Positions 1-11,255 are shown, counted from the stretch's first letter. The stretch: DNA of 64,000 nucleotides from Davidsoniella eucalypti (GCA_004009845.1 RMBW01000001.1:868001-932000), one strand, 5' to 3'. The notes: generated by a model from the letters alone, not told the origin. Made by a program: numbers and translations.

Positions 1-49
1 TGATCTCATTATACAAAGTGTCGATATTGATCGCAAACTGACGAAATAC

Positions 50-1790
50 GTGGTGAAGCAGGTCGACCCTATAGATGCAAAATCGTATGTGCTAGTGGAT
101 ACAGATCATTCGTATAAGGGACTTCCTATCTTCATGACTACATATTGTATTCTTGTCATGTCTTACAGCATTTTTACAAGGGGGGTTTTCCGCTCTGGTA
201 GCGACATCAATGAAAGAGATGTTACCACTGAGGAACTCTTTCCCAGTGGTGAATTCCAACTGGAGAAAGCAACCATCGACGACATGCAAAAGGCAGTGAC
301 TAACGGCACCCTAACCGCCGTCGAGTTAGCCACTTGCTATCTCCAGCGGACTGAACAAACTAACAAGTATCTGAAGTGTGTGCTGCTGTTGACATCACCA
401 TAGTATTCCTATATGCTAACTCATAACTCTTAGCCCTGTCATGGGGGTACCCTGATTTGATGGCTATTGCTACCCAGATGGACATGGAGCCTCCGGAAGG
501 CAAAGTACGTGGCCCACTCCATGGCATTCCGTTCCTAGTCAAAGATAACATCGCGACTAAGGACTCTATGGAGACCACAGCCGGTAGCCTAGCACTACTT
601 GGTAGCGTCGTGCCCCGTGATGCCTTCGTGGTGTCTAAGCTACGGGAAGCCGGCGCTGTCTTGTTCGGAAAGGCTACTATGAGTGAGCGGGCTGATATGC
701 GCAGCACTAGCTCTATGGAGGGATACTCTGCCCGAGGCGGTCAAGCATGCAGTCCTTACAGCTTCAAAGAAAACCCCGGTGGTAGCAGCACTAGTAGTGC
801 TACCTCGGTAGGCGCAAATGTGATTCCCTTTTCCCTTGGAACCGAGACCGATGGAAGTGGTGTGTATTCTTTCCCGTGTACACTCACTAGAGCAGCTACT
901 AACTCATGTCTAATAGTCATCACCCCTGCCATGTGGAATTCTGTGGTTGGTTTAAAGCCTACTGTTGGCCGCACATCTAGAGCTGGGTAAGTCGACATAC
1001 TAGCTTCATGTATTCTTGCATCTGATAATTAACACATGTATGTGTAGTGTCATTCCCGAGTCTGAGCATATGGACAGCGTCGATACCTTTGTCGCACATT
1101 CTCGGACGCTGCGAATGCCTTTGATGTTATCTAGGGTGTTGATTCTCTTGATAACTATACCTATGGTAAGGACAATGCCATTCCGCCAAATGGATACCTA
1201 CCTTTGCTGTCTAATAAGAGCGCACTGAATGGTTTTGTGTTTTGTGTTCCCTGGGATAGCTTCTGGGTATATGCCATAGAGCAACAACGTGATATGTTTT
1301 GGGAGACTGTTCAGCTACTCCAACAGGCTGGCGCCATTGTCATCAACGACACGGAGATCCTGAACCACGGAACTATCGTCAGCCCTCAAGGTTGGAATTG
1401 GGACTATGGTACTACTCGTGGATACCGCAAAGAGTCAGAGCTGACCGTTGTCAAGGTCGACTTCTACAACAACATCAAGACCTATCTATCGGAACTCGAC
1501 AACACCGAGATTCGTTCCCTGAGGATCTTGTACAATTCAACCTTGACAATGTGGAACTTGAGGGTGGCCTTCCCAACGTACACCCCTCCTTCTGGTCTGG
1601 ACAAGATTTATTCCAAGCTTCTATGGAGACCAAGGGCGAGCGCAACGAAACCTATTGGCAAGCTCTAGGCTCCATTCAAAGCACTACCCATTCAGGCATT
1701 GACTATGCTTTGAACGGTGGTGACAAGGGCCACAAGGTCGATGGCCTTGTGCCTTCCGATGTCCTAAGAAGCGAGAACACTAGTGGGTAT
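50..1790 (+). pseudogene. Amidase-signature family hydrolase, broken
   Basis: This is a relic of an amidase-signature (AS) enzyme, a family that hydrolyses amides with a Ser-cisSer-Lys triad. Visible landmarks are the lysine motif GIPFLVKDNIATKD (about 523-563), the cis-serine region NPGGSSTSSA (about 772-801), and the nucleophile motif GTETDGS, after which I infer an intron at 860-916 that restores DGSVITPAMWNSVVGLKPT. A second intron at 987-1047 restores GVIPESEHMDSVDTF; an earlier intron probably ends near 433. The frame then breaks: one base is lost near 1095-1105, a TAG stands at about 1129-1131 where the family normally has Tyr (IYG), and another one-base shift is needed at about 1518-1522 (SLEDLVQFN). 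Similarity fades after about 1770, so the C-terminal part is missing. The start is uncertain; clear family similarity begins near 238. The lesions are indels plus a nonsense change. Confidence 0.85.
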
Positions 1791-2479
1791 TATTTGCGTC
1801 TGTCACAAAACAATATGGTTGATATCTATCATTGGCATTGGCATTGCATCCAGTTTTCATTTCCTTTTGTCTGGTTGCATGGTTTTTGGTCATTTCCTTC
1901 TTCACATAGTTTGCCATAGTTATCTGATAGTTACTTTATCATCCTTTAATGCCATATTTAGCCCATAGCTAATGGCTATTCTTATTATCAATACTCGTTA
2001 ATGTCTACCTGCTAGTATTTCATAGCAATATGACGGTTGTGTTCCAGGGTTGGTTATCTGGTACTTTTGGTTTGCAGTGAACCTCATCTGATCTAGTCTA
2101 AAGGGCCACCGGCTCCCAGCACGGGTGTTGACTATGGCGGATTACGTGTGGTTTTGACCTTTTACAAGCGTAGCTGTCGCCGCATTCTTCGATATACAGT
2201 TGGTGGATGGAAAAGAATCCTCTTATAACCTCCTTGTAGAATCCTCCTGACATCTCCTTCCTTTCCTATTGCCTTAACACACCGTCTCTATCAAAAACCC
2301 TATAGCCAAGTTCCAAGGATTATTGACTGCAGCTCACTGCCTCTCTTCGTCTTTCGTCTTCTAAGAGGAGATCAAATGGTGGGAAGCTTTCTGTGTAACA
2401 TACACATTCCTTTGGCGTTGTTCTATTACATCGGAAGGGCTGCTCTTAGGCATTTCCTAAGGATGAATGCTTATCTTTT

Positions 2480-2760
2480 CCGTAGCTGTCTTTGTCGTCT
2501 CAGTTCCAGCCCAAGAGCTCGCTGCAAAGGCCTTGCGGGGAGAGAACCTCCAACAAGGGTCGTGGTGACACCTGATTCGGTGCGCATGCTTGCTCATCCA
2601 GTGTCGAACTCAACATGGCGACTTCAAGGCCTACCACGAAAAGTTCCAACACATTGATGCGCATGTATCACGCGCCTGCGGGCTCCCAAAGAGTTTCATC
2701 CATTTGATAAGGTGCCCTACAGCCCGGCACAGATACTCCTACTTGGGTCTCAACCGCAGC
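2480..2760 (+). mobile_element. C-terminal remnant of a Tad-like non-LTR retroelement
   Basis: The frame starting at 2590 reads RTQHGDFKAYHEKFQHID and then ACGLPKSFIHLIRC. This matches the pattern I know from the end of fungal LINE (Tad clade) polyproteins after the RNase H domain: an RTGHGDFAAYHERF-like segment followed by a CxCGxxKxxxHxxxC zinc-knuckle-like motif. Here the first Cys of the pair is lost, and no reverse transcriptase or RNase H block is readable upstream, so only the extreme 3' end of a 5'-truncated copy appears to remain. The family assignment is from memory of the motif. Confidence 0.5.
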
Positions 2761-2929
2761 CTCGGAACCATGAACTTCGCTCTTGAGACTCCGCAGTTCC
2801 TCCGAAAGACAGTGCCCTACACAGCGCCACCGTTTATTATTTTGTAGTTGTTACACCCTATGTTCTTAAATCTGGGTACACATGTAGTTAGTAGATAGAC
2901 ACAGGTGGAAGCCGCGTCCAATTTTAGTG

Positions 2930-2954
2930 GCCCAACTCCCCCGCGCTCGTTAAT
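2930..2954 (+). repeat. 25-bp perfect direct repeat, copy 1
   Basis: The 25 bases here, centred on CCCAACTCCCCCGCGCTCG, recur exactly at 3111-3135, 181 bp downstream. The flanks differ. It lies between the retroelement remnant and the NLR-type gene. Confidence 0.9.
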
Positions 2955-3110
2955 AAAACAGACAAACAAATTGATATGGTTGAGTAGTTGATATCTGTAC
3001 TCGTTGACCTGGTGGAGAAACTGACAGCTCCAACCAATCATGCTAACTTCGCTTATGATCTAGGCGCTCGTGACTTGTAATATTGGGCAATACGAACACA
3101 GTCCCATCGT

Positions 3111-3135
3111 GCCCAACTCCCCCGCGCTCGTTAAT
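3111..3135 (+). repeat. 25-bp perfect direct repeat, copy 2
   Basis: Exact second copy of 2930-2954, about 185 bp upstream of the PNP-domain start codon. The pair could be leftover ends of an excised or recombined element, or a local duplication. Confidence 0.9.
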
Positions 3136-3320
3136 GGCAACAAATACAAATACAAATGCATTGTGCCTCTTCTTATGTATCTTACCTTCTCTTTTGCTTG
3201 TCTTCTTTATATGTGTAGTTAGTACGTCTCTTCTTCGCCCCCATCATCGAAACATTTTTTCTCCCCCTTTGCTCATTCTACTCATATCTCACCATAGCCC
3301 GAGAGGCAGAAAGTCCCACC

Positions 3321-4299
3321 ATGGAGCCTCTACCATGCCCAGGAAGAGACACTTACGAAGTTGGCTGGATTTCTGCCTTACCTCTAGAACTATCAGCCGC
3401 TAGGGTTATGCTTGACAAAATATTTGGGAATCCCAAAGATCAGACCTCTATCAGTTCAAATTGTTATATTTATGGTCAAATTGGAGGCCATAATGTTGTT
3501 GTGACTTGCTTACCAGCAATTGGTCAAACCCGGGCGGCTGCAGCTGCTATCAGTATGGCACAAGCCTTTCCTACATCCCTCCGTTTCATACTTTTGGTCG
3601 GAATTGGTGCTGGAATTCCCTCTCAAACACACGATATTCGACTTGGCGATATCGTGGTTGGTCAACCCTCCGATACATCTGGTGGAGTCATCCAATATGA
3701 TGTTGGCAAACTGCTTCATGATGGGAAGTTTCTACGACAATGTCAGCTCAATGCCCCTCCCGATATGTTATTGACAGCACTGAACGAATTCAAATCCCAC
3801 ATAAGTGTCGACAACCCCACGATTCAGAGATATATTGAAGAGGGGCTATCATATAGTGCAAAGGCCAGGAAGAATTTCGCCAGACCAGATTCTCAGAGCG
3901 ATCGACTATTCCGTCCAGATTATATCCATCCATCCGATATTCCGACTTGCGACTCTTGTCTTAAAGGAGGGGAAGTGCCTAGAACAGCACGCGAGAATGA
4001 TCATCCGCAAGTACATTACGGAGTCATTGCAACTGGAAGTTGTGTTGTGCGCGATGCAAAGAGACGTGACCAACTGCAAACAGAGATCGAGGCTATATGT
4101 GTGGAAATGGAGGCTGCCGGCATAATACAGCAGTTACCATGTCTTGTTATCCGTGGTATTTCGGATTATGCAGATAGTCATAAAAAGGATGACTGGCACG
4201 GCTATGCTGCTCTTTCTGCTGCTGCTTATGCTAAGGAGTTCCTGGGCTATCTACCCAAGAGCAGGATCAGTGCAATGATACCAGCCTGCAAGTCTCTTG
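3321..4299 (+). CDS. PNP_UDP-domain protein, N-terminal part of a fungal NLR
   Basis: The product resembles the nucleoside-phosphorylase-like (PNP_UDP_1) domain that heads many fungal NLR-type (STAND) proteins. Residues 8-20 read TYEVGWISALPLE, the standard opening of these domains. Further hallmarks are LLVGIGAGIPS (about 92-102), DIRLGDIVVGQP, HYGVIATGS, CVEMEAAG (about 254-261) and VIRGISDYADSHK (about 272-284), followed by AALSAAAYAKEFLGYLP, the usual end of the domain. The ATG at 3321 gives MEPLPCPGRDTYEV, a normal start. Without splicing the frame stops at 4323-4325 (326 domain residues plus a short tail). A GTATGT donor at 4300 and acceptor at 4383 (CTAAC branch site at 4370) would fuse it to the NACHT segment downstream except for one TAG. 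It may survive as a stand-alone PNP protein or be part of a dead NLR. In bacteria and fungi this domain class cleaves nucleosides or nucleotides, but substrate here cannot be read from sequence. Confidence 0.8.
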
Positions 4300-4383
4300 G
4301 TATGTCCCTAGAAAAGTTCTCTTAGATCAAATTACTTTTATTAGATTTAATATCTGAACATTTATTTCGCTAACTATAGATAG

Positions 4384-4802
4384 TTGAAAAATCCAATAAA
4401 ACCATCACTTAGAACAAAAGTCTACACCACGTCAATGCCAACATGGAAGACAAACTATCAGAGTGCCATCAGAAGTTAAAGACAACTTCTTACCGGAATT
4501 TCAAACATATAAATCCCATATCTGTGGAAGGAACATGTATTTGGGTCCTTCAAACCCGTAAATTTACTAGCTGGCTCAACAACACCAACAACAACCTTCT
4601 TTTGATATCTACCGAGCCAGGCTGTGGAAAGTCTGTCTTAAGCACATTTCTCATCGACAAACAATTGGCTAGGAATATTTCGCAAGTCTTGTCTCCCTCT
4701 GATCCTTCACCCTCGGTCTACTATTTGTTTTTTTCAAGGACATCAAATGCCAAAGTAGTCTTGCGACAGCTTTTTACGTGGATCACGTGGATACAACCCT
4801 AG
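4384..4802 (+). pseudogene. Truncated NACHT domain of the same NLR
   Basis: With an intron at 4300-4383 the PNP frame continues here, reads nine codons, meets TAG at 4410-4412, then continues in the same frame through MEDKLSECHQKL (4443) into the standard pre-NACHT segment (GTCIWVL, about 4530) and a P-loop TEPGCGKSVLSTFL (about 4612-4650). The reading ends at TAG 4803 only about 50 residues after the P-loop, so the Walker B, sensor regions and any ANK/WD40/TPR repeats are absent. What is seen is a nonsense codon between domains and a truncated nucleotide-binding domain. I infer a former PNP-NACHT heterokaryon-incompatibility or immune-type receptor that has lost function. An alternative is that the ATG at 4443 starts a short separate protein. 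Confidence 0.7.
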
Positions 4803-5035
4803 TGGATTGTTAGATGTCAATAAACCCTAATGATCCTCGAAGATCCCATAATAGAGGTCCGAACTATAAAAAAACCCGAAGAAAACACGAAACGGTGCTT
4901 CGAAGAGGACAAGTGTCGAAAAAGAAAACGAGAATGGACAGCATCATTGCTGGTCGCTCTTAAAACCCACGACGAAGGGGAAAGATTCGTCTTTGGACGG
5001 AGGGGGAGGTAACTTGAACTCAAGGAGGGAAGGTT

Positions 5036-5060
5036 GGTTTGGTTTGATTTGATTTGATTT
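5036..5060 (+). repeat. Short (TTTGA)n repeat
   Basis: GGTTTGGTTTGATTTGATTT-type imperfect pentamer repeat in non-coding DNA between the NACHT remnant and the tRNA region. Confidence 0.6.
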
Positions 5061-5180
5061 AACGTTTACCTAAATCACTAAGATCATACGACGCCGGATT
5101 GGTTACCGGACAGATATTTAACGTCATCCGCTCGACAACCTCAATAGCTTTGTATGTGCGGGATGAGACCGTCCCCTGGC

Positions 5181-5208
5181 CCCGAAGAACTAGTGGTCCA
5201 TACCTCCA
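5181..5208 (+). repeat. A-box-like direct repeat, copy 1
   Basis: This stretch is nearly identical to 5256-5284 (two pyrimidine differences over about 26 bp). Its core TAGTGGTCCATACCTCC resembles the 5' half of the tRNA-Asp at 5656 (TAGTGGTGATCATACCTGC). It may be a decayed tRNA-derived fragment or SINE head; no B box follows. Confidence 0.55.
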
Positions 5209-5255
5209 CTATGAGCAGCAAAAACAAATACAAAAAAAAAAAAAAGAGGTTGTGG

Positions 5256-5284
5256 CTCCGAAGAACCAGTGGTCTATACCTCCG
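5256..5284 (+). repeat. A-box-like direct repeat, copy 2
   Basis: Second copy, core CAGTGGTCTATACCTCC, 75 bp after the first and preceded by an A-rich tract (5230-5245). A little further on, about 5300-5333, an ACAACAA-rich run ending AGCAGTCCTCATA mimics the sequence just in front of and including the first bases of the tRNA-Asp gene (about 5628-5662), which supports local duplication around the tRNA. Confidence 0.55.
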
Positions 5285-5655
5285 TAGATCCAACAGGATA
5301 AATATAGCAGCAACAACAACGCAGCAGTCCTCATACACTCGATCACCAGCCTCTTGGAGGCGCGTCGGATGGTGCGGTCACCTGATTACGTGGATGGTAG
5401 CCCCACTTAGGGCTTGGATGATGTGGGTCTTTTTTATGGGGAATGGTTTGAGGATGTTTTGAAGTTACAGGGGGTATCCCTGAAGGCGTCCTATGGAGAC
5501 CCGGGAGGGTAGTCCGGACCCGGACTAGGATACGGGTGGAAGTGGATAAGATATACCGGAGACAGAAAAATCGGCACGACCGGACTCGAAAATCCACTCG
5601 TAATAGTTTAGGAAGAGAATAAATATAACAACAACAACAACAACAACAGCAGCAG

Positions 5656-5727
5656 TCCTCAATAGTGTAGTGGTGATCATACCTGCTTGTCACGCAGGTG
5701 ACCTGGGTTCGATTCCCAGTTGGGGAG
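5656..5727 (+). tRNA. tRNA-Asp (GTC)
   Basis: This is a complete 72-nt cloverleaf without intron. The acceptor stem TCCTCAA pairs with TTGGGGA (one T-G pair). The anticodon stem CCTGC/GCAGG (5682-5686 and 5694-5698) encloses loop TTGTCAC with anticodon GTC at 5689-5691, which reads Asp codons. The T stem CTGGG/CCCAG encloses TTCGATT, and the B box GGTTCGATTCC is at 5706-5716. The A box TAGTGTAGTGG is near the 5' end. CCA is not encoded, as expected in eukaryotes. The gene follows directly on an ACA-rich trinucleotide tract. Confidence 0.97.
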
Positions 5728-8700
5728 ACACTTCTGTACTTCCTGTGCATCAAGTACGGGATTCATGCATTGGAGATATTTTGATTTTTGATGAAAATAT
5801 AGAATGGTTGCACTGCCACAATGCCTTCCATCTGAAACTGGGTCGGTCACTCAAAGAAAAGAAGAATAATTTTTTCTTTTTCTTTTTCCTCTTTAAATTG
5901 CCATTTTCTTTCGATCATTCATTCTATTATTGTTCTCGTACGAGAAATGACTGCGAATTTATCCGTACGGCAAATAATCCTGTAATACGATGTTCCCATC
6001 AATAATTTCTTCATATGCAAACACATTATGTATAGTACACGAACAAACTGGGTAAAGAGGGACTGAGGTCTGATGTGTCGTAGTAAGATTCAATGTAGGC
6101 TGTGCTCGTAATATACCGGAAAAGGGATCACTGGACATATATGTGTATACATATATATGTATATATTTGCTGCAAGTCAGGTCACGAAGCAAACAAAAAA
6201 CAACTTGATATCTGGATGGCGTACGTCCTTGTTACGAGAATAGCATCGTTTTGGGCGTCGCAACCTTAAGGCTGTTGTTTGTTTGGTTCGTCGCTACTAC
6301 TTTGGATGTGGGTTTGGGTGGTAACATACAATCTCTGTCGTTATTATGCTATTGGTGCGGACTCCCGTATTATCCTGTAGGCTATTCGTTACCATAGTTT
6401 CCCATTGACATGGGAAGACTCCACGATTTCAAGAACACAGGTTTCTTCTTGCTTAGCTTACTGGTGTAAGAGTAGGTAAGAACGGGAAAACAGGCTGCTA
6501 CTCGGCTGATAATCGAGAAAAGAAAAGTGATCCTGTTGTCACTTAGCTTACGTAGACACTGTAAGAAGGGATTTGTGACTGGTAAGCTTTTCGACGTTGG
6601 TATATCTGTATGTTAGTGTATTAACTAATGGAGTTCTAAATCACCTTTACAGTTTCTTTCTTATTGTTTTGCTTGACTTTGGCCTGGAAGAAAACCAAGA
6701 CTTTCGCTTACGGGGTTAGCTTGGCATCGCTTGGGTAGACGCGCACACCTTTGTAAGCAGTAGTATCATAGACTGGGGAAGCCCGAGAGCCGAACAAAGA
6801 AGTACATGTCGAAGGGCCAAGAAGAAGCCGGCTTGTTCTTTGTTAACCGTTATGCAATTTCCAGAGGGAAAGGAAACGCAAAGAATAAATTAAAAAAAAA
6901 AAAAAACAATCACTTGAGTCTGAGGAACCGTGAAAGCTACATGTAGCTGGCTCGTTTGCCCTTTGGAAATTGGATCCGAGGGTGTTATGACAGGATGGCC
7001 ATAGCGGTGGGTAAGTTAAGCGCCACTTCTGTCACAATCACAGTAACTTTGACTGCTTTATTTTCATTTTCGTTCTATTGTGTAGAGAACATACGAGTCG
7101 TCTAGTACCTCAATGATGAATCTTTACAGTGGCTATTTCGGTTCGTGTTTTCATTTGCTTTGCCAGTAACACATTATCATTTTGGGTTCATCATTGTATT
7201 ATTACTATGGCATGTTCTGTGCTTAATTCAAGCCACCAGTATATTACACAGTATGGACTCTATGCTAACTTGACTGACTGGAGATCACTACTATGCCTAG
7301 GTATATTCAATTAATGTGTGATAGGGAGACAAGATTGCAGGCCACATCGAGAAGGGGGAAAGCAAACCAAGCTTGACCGCTGAAAGTCATGATGTTGGGA
7401 AAATCAGAGTAAGTGACAAGCTACATACAAGGCTACGATTCCTGTTGTGACCAGAAAGCCCCCTTTAAGTCGATTTCAGGCCAGCTGTGATATTTGGCCT
7501 CATAGACAAACCAGTGACTTGAGTAAGTAGATCGCTTCTAGAGAAACAGGAGAAGATATCGTTCTGCCTGTGTTGATATGATGTAGCCAGCTAACCGTAT
7601 ATCATGCTTCTTTAAAAATACAAATACAAGTGAGCACGCGTCCAGGCAGATGAAATATTGTCCTTCTTAGTGGCTGGCAAACAAAGTTAGTGTCTCAATA
7701 TATCGGGTTATTTTTCCTTTTCTCATTTAGTCAATAATGTATAAAAATAGAAGTACAACTATAAGAAGACAGAAGGTCATTTTACGAGGGAAATAAAGAA
7801 AAAGCAACAATAAGATAGGACATTGTGATTTTAGAGCGGCCCACTACGTGGAGGATAAACTTGACAGTAATTTTTTCTCGTCAGAAGACTGTTCCTATGT
7901 CGAAATTTCTTCTTTTGCTGCTCAAGCCTAGTCTTTCCCCAGTTATATAAGGGCATCGTACAAAAAAAGATCTAACCGAAAGGCGGCAGTGACTTTTTTT
8001 TGACTGATTCCCTAGGCGGCATAAAGTGTATTCAAGGCATGTGTCTAGGTTTGACGTGCCACAAAGACAATCGAGAAGAAGAACAAGAGGAAGCAGACGT
8101 TAACATGACTTGGTACTTGCCTACAAGAAAACAGCCAATAAGGCCTGTAGTTTGGGCATGTTCTGCTCTCTTCATGATTGGCGAGGTTGAGGCATTATCG
8201 ACAGGCCCTAGTTTCTCGACTTGTCTTGATGTTACTTAATCTACTGCTCTTCATGGTTGACCTACAGCTTAGTTTAACTTTGTGGCGGTCGTATCTGCAG
8301 GGTCTGCAGCCATCACATATGAGGGTGATACTGTGTTTAGGAGAAACAGGGCCGTCTAACAATGGAAAGGAAATGAGCGAGGACAACCAGCTGTACAACA
8401 AAGCAACGGCGCCATAATATTGTGCCTGATTGCATTAAGCCAATAGACCAACTATAATTATATCGACACGTATGTATAATTACCCGTCGAGACAGATCAT
8501 GAAAAAAAAGAAAGCTGGCAAGGAGGCAAAGCAACAAGGGAAGCAGACACAGTTCGAGACACTCCGAAGAACAACTGTTCCCCTGGGCAAGGCCCTCTGA
8601 CAGGGTCATCTTGCTTCTGGGGCCTCTAATGACACGCCGGAAAGGAAAACACACTACTTTTGCCTCTGAGAACAATGGTGATTTCGCGACATATAGGCCG

Positions 8701-10572
8701 TCGATCACGCTAATCACAGGGCCATTCACCAGGCCAACTATCAGCGGCCAACACACTGTATGCGGCCACTCGCTGTACTGTAGGTAGACATGGCTGTAGA
8801 AGGATATGAAAGGCCCGTGTGCCAATGTCGTTTATTTGCTATGTGAAGTGATCAAAAGAATGTTGACGTTGGGTGGCGGTGAAGACAGGGTTAGTCGGGC
8901 GTTGATCTGAAGCGCCACGACCAAAATAACCAAAAATGAACCAGACGGATACAAGATACGGGCTGCCTGCGTCGAATGTGACTACGACTGTAACTCTCAG
9001 TTAGATAGTTGAAGTCGTGTACTGTTAGCTTACGTTGTGATATTACAGCTTATAGCTGTAGTAAGGCCGAGCTACACTAACGAGAAGGCCGTTTCTATGT
9101 TGGGCACAATTTGCGACCTGCGGCGACTTTTAATGCTTATTATGCATTTTTCGGTTATTTGGTCATCTAGCCTCATCATTGCACTGTGAGTTTGGCTTGC
9201 ATCGTCCAGTATATGTATATCATTTTCGTTTTTGCTCTATTGTATGCAGCCAACAGGAGCCTTTCCTCGATCCCTCAGCCCCCTCTGTACTATTTCTTCC
9301 CGTTTTCAAGTTATTTTTACTCTGCTACCTTTTGTCTTCTTTGGTGTTTTTCTGCCTTTTTCTTCGAGAACTCTAGGCGATCTAAAGAGGCTTGGCTGGG
9401 CAGTGTAGTTCCATTCAGTCCGGCCTGTATGTATTCGTGCAGAGGCAAAAATGTAAGGGCATTGGCTAGACACCTGATGTTGTACATGTAGTATCTGTAA
9501 GTTGCTGGGCAAGAAATACACAAATTAAGGCCGGGCGTCGTAAGGCGCTGCTGTAGTAATCGTGGCTAGGGTGTGTGTATCGATTTTCAGGTGGCTTGTT
9601 CCTTGTTGCTAGCCTACCCATAACCTCCACAAATCAACCACTAATACTGACTGACATAAACCCCAGTTGCGGGTGTATATGTATTGGCATCGTCGATTAG
9701 TATCAGGCCATAACATACAGATATGTATAACAAGCAAATAAAGAAGAGAGACCCACAAGCCAAGCGTATAGAGAGTACATTATATATGTAGATGAAGGGG
9801 TTGTTGATGTCTATTTGTAGACAGCTGCAGCCATTTTTCTCAAAGTAACAATTCTATGTACACATGTGCTGTAGTGATTACAACTGCAGAAGCGGAAGTG
9901 GTAGCAAGAAGCATACATATGCAGGCTTTGTGCAGTACACGAAAACGACAGCGAGCTTCGTGTACCAGAAGTGATGAGTTCGTTTTTTGGGCAGGCAGCT
10001 TGTTTACGAGGTCTTGGATCCTCCGTAGAAGAAAGAAGAAAATACCTGAAATAAACTTGGTGGTAGTAGGAAGCAACGGTGCTGCCATGGCGGTGGCCGG
10101 ATAGACAACCCGCATACAATGGAGAGCTCGTGGCTGTGAAAAAAACAAAAATAAAAGCTTTGAGATTCTGTTGCCCTTCTCAGGTGTAAGTGACTGATAG
10201 ACACAACCGTCTCAGGCTAATTATTGATGGATTTTGAAGGGGGGGGGGGCGTGGCTTAGAACATTGTAAAAAAAAAAAAATAGACAAGTTTGTGTTCATC
10301 AACCGGAACGCGTGAGCCTACGAGTACTTCTCTTTCTTCTATATATTACATGTCGATATCCCCATTGAATTGTATTCGAAAAGTCTCTCTTTCTCATCAA
10401 CCTGTCTTTCATCTACTCATCGTTCATACAACTTTGCTCGAAATATTCACTTATTTTCCGAATTCCAGTCTACGCTACTATCTAAACGACTTTCGTCAAG
10501 TTACTCTACAGGTCCAACCATCAAACTTCTACACTTTCCCGTGTTTATATATTTCCAACCAAAACCGTCAAC
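5728..10572. other. Intergenic, no convincing gene
   Basis: About 4.8 kb with many stops in all frames. It contains T- and A-rich tracts (5868-5890, 6892-6906), a 14-bp perfect palindrome AGCTACATGTAGCT at 6935-6948, and a TACATGTA at 9483. The only coding-like stretch I noticed is 28 codons at 7325-7408, bounded by AG and GTAAGT (see findings). Open frames of 100-162 codons near 8337-8825 and 9811-10148 do not look like proteins. The last few hundred bases before 10573 are pyrimidine-rich, as expected for the promoter and leader of the next gene. Confidence 0.6.
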
Positions 10573-10990
10573 ATGCGTTTCACTTCCATCATTGCTCTTG
10601 CCGTGGCCTCTGTGGCCACTGCCCAGACTGATAGTAAGTCTTTGTCACTACCGATCTCTAGTCAGGCACCTTGTTTTTAAAACATTTGCTAACATCTTAT
10701 CCCTTACAGTCTCTGCCAACGCTACCTCCGTTGTCACTCCTACTAGTACCGCTGCTTCTGGCATCTCGTTCACTGGCACTGGTACCTCTGCTGGCTCGAC
10801 CGCTGTCACCTCTTCATCTGGCAACAGCACCACCCTCAGCACCTCCAGAACCGCCACCGTCAGCTCTACCGGTACCGGTTCCTCTGACTCATCATCGGCT
10901 ACTTCCACCAGCGACTCCTCCAGTGACGCCAACTCACTGGCCGGCAGCCTAATGGTCATGATCGGTGCCGCTGCTTTCGCCCTGGCTTAA
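10573..10990 (+). CDS. Small GPI-anchored Ser/Thr-rich cell-surface protein
   Basis: Two exons, 10573-10633 and 10710-10990, are joined over a 76-bp intron (GTAAGT, branch GCTAAC at 10687, CAG), giving 113 residues. The N-terminus MRFTSIIALAVASVATAQ is a clean signal peptide with likely cleavage after ATA. The mature part is almost all Ser, Thr, Gly and Ala (for example TGTGTSAGSTAVTSSS) with several N-X-S/T sites, so it should be heavily O-glycosylated. The C-terminus SDANSLAGSLMVMIGAAAFALA has a small-residue omega site followed by a hydrophobic tail, typical of GPI attachment. No catalytic domain is present, and its likely place is the plasma membrane or cell wall. Such proteins diverge quickly, so no specific family is claimed. 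Confidence 0.88.
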
Positions 10991-11255
10991 ATCCACCCCA
11001 TATTATTCTCATGTTCTTTTTCTTTCAAACACCGTTAATACCTTAATAATTCGGAGGGGATGCACCAGAGGCGTGTGTGTGGTTTAAACTGTAGATATCC
11101 ATTTGAACAAAATCTGTGCAAGCCCTTAGCCCTGTAGTTTACCTAATAATGATGATAAGCTCTCAAGAAGCTGTATTAAAACAAACAAAAAAACACCACA
11201 AATCAAGAATATAACTCCGTGTGATGATACAATAAATAAGTAGTACATGCTAGGC

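Noticed and set aside
5343..5753. Minus-strand frame of 136 codons
   Set aside because: It runs through the tRNA-Asp gene and a trinucleotide repeat that yields poly-Cys; not a protein.
8337..8825. Minus-strand frame of 162 codons
   Set aside because: No domain, erratic composition, and no splice or promoter support; likely chance.
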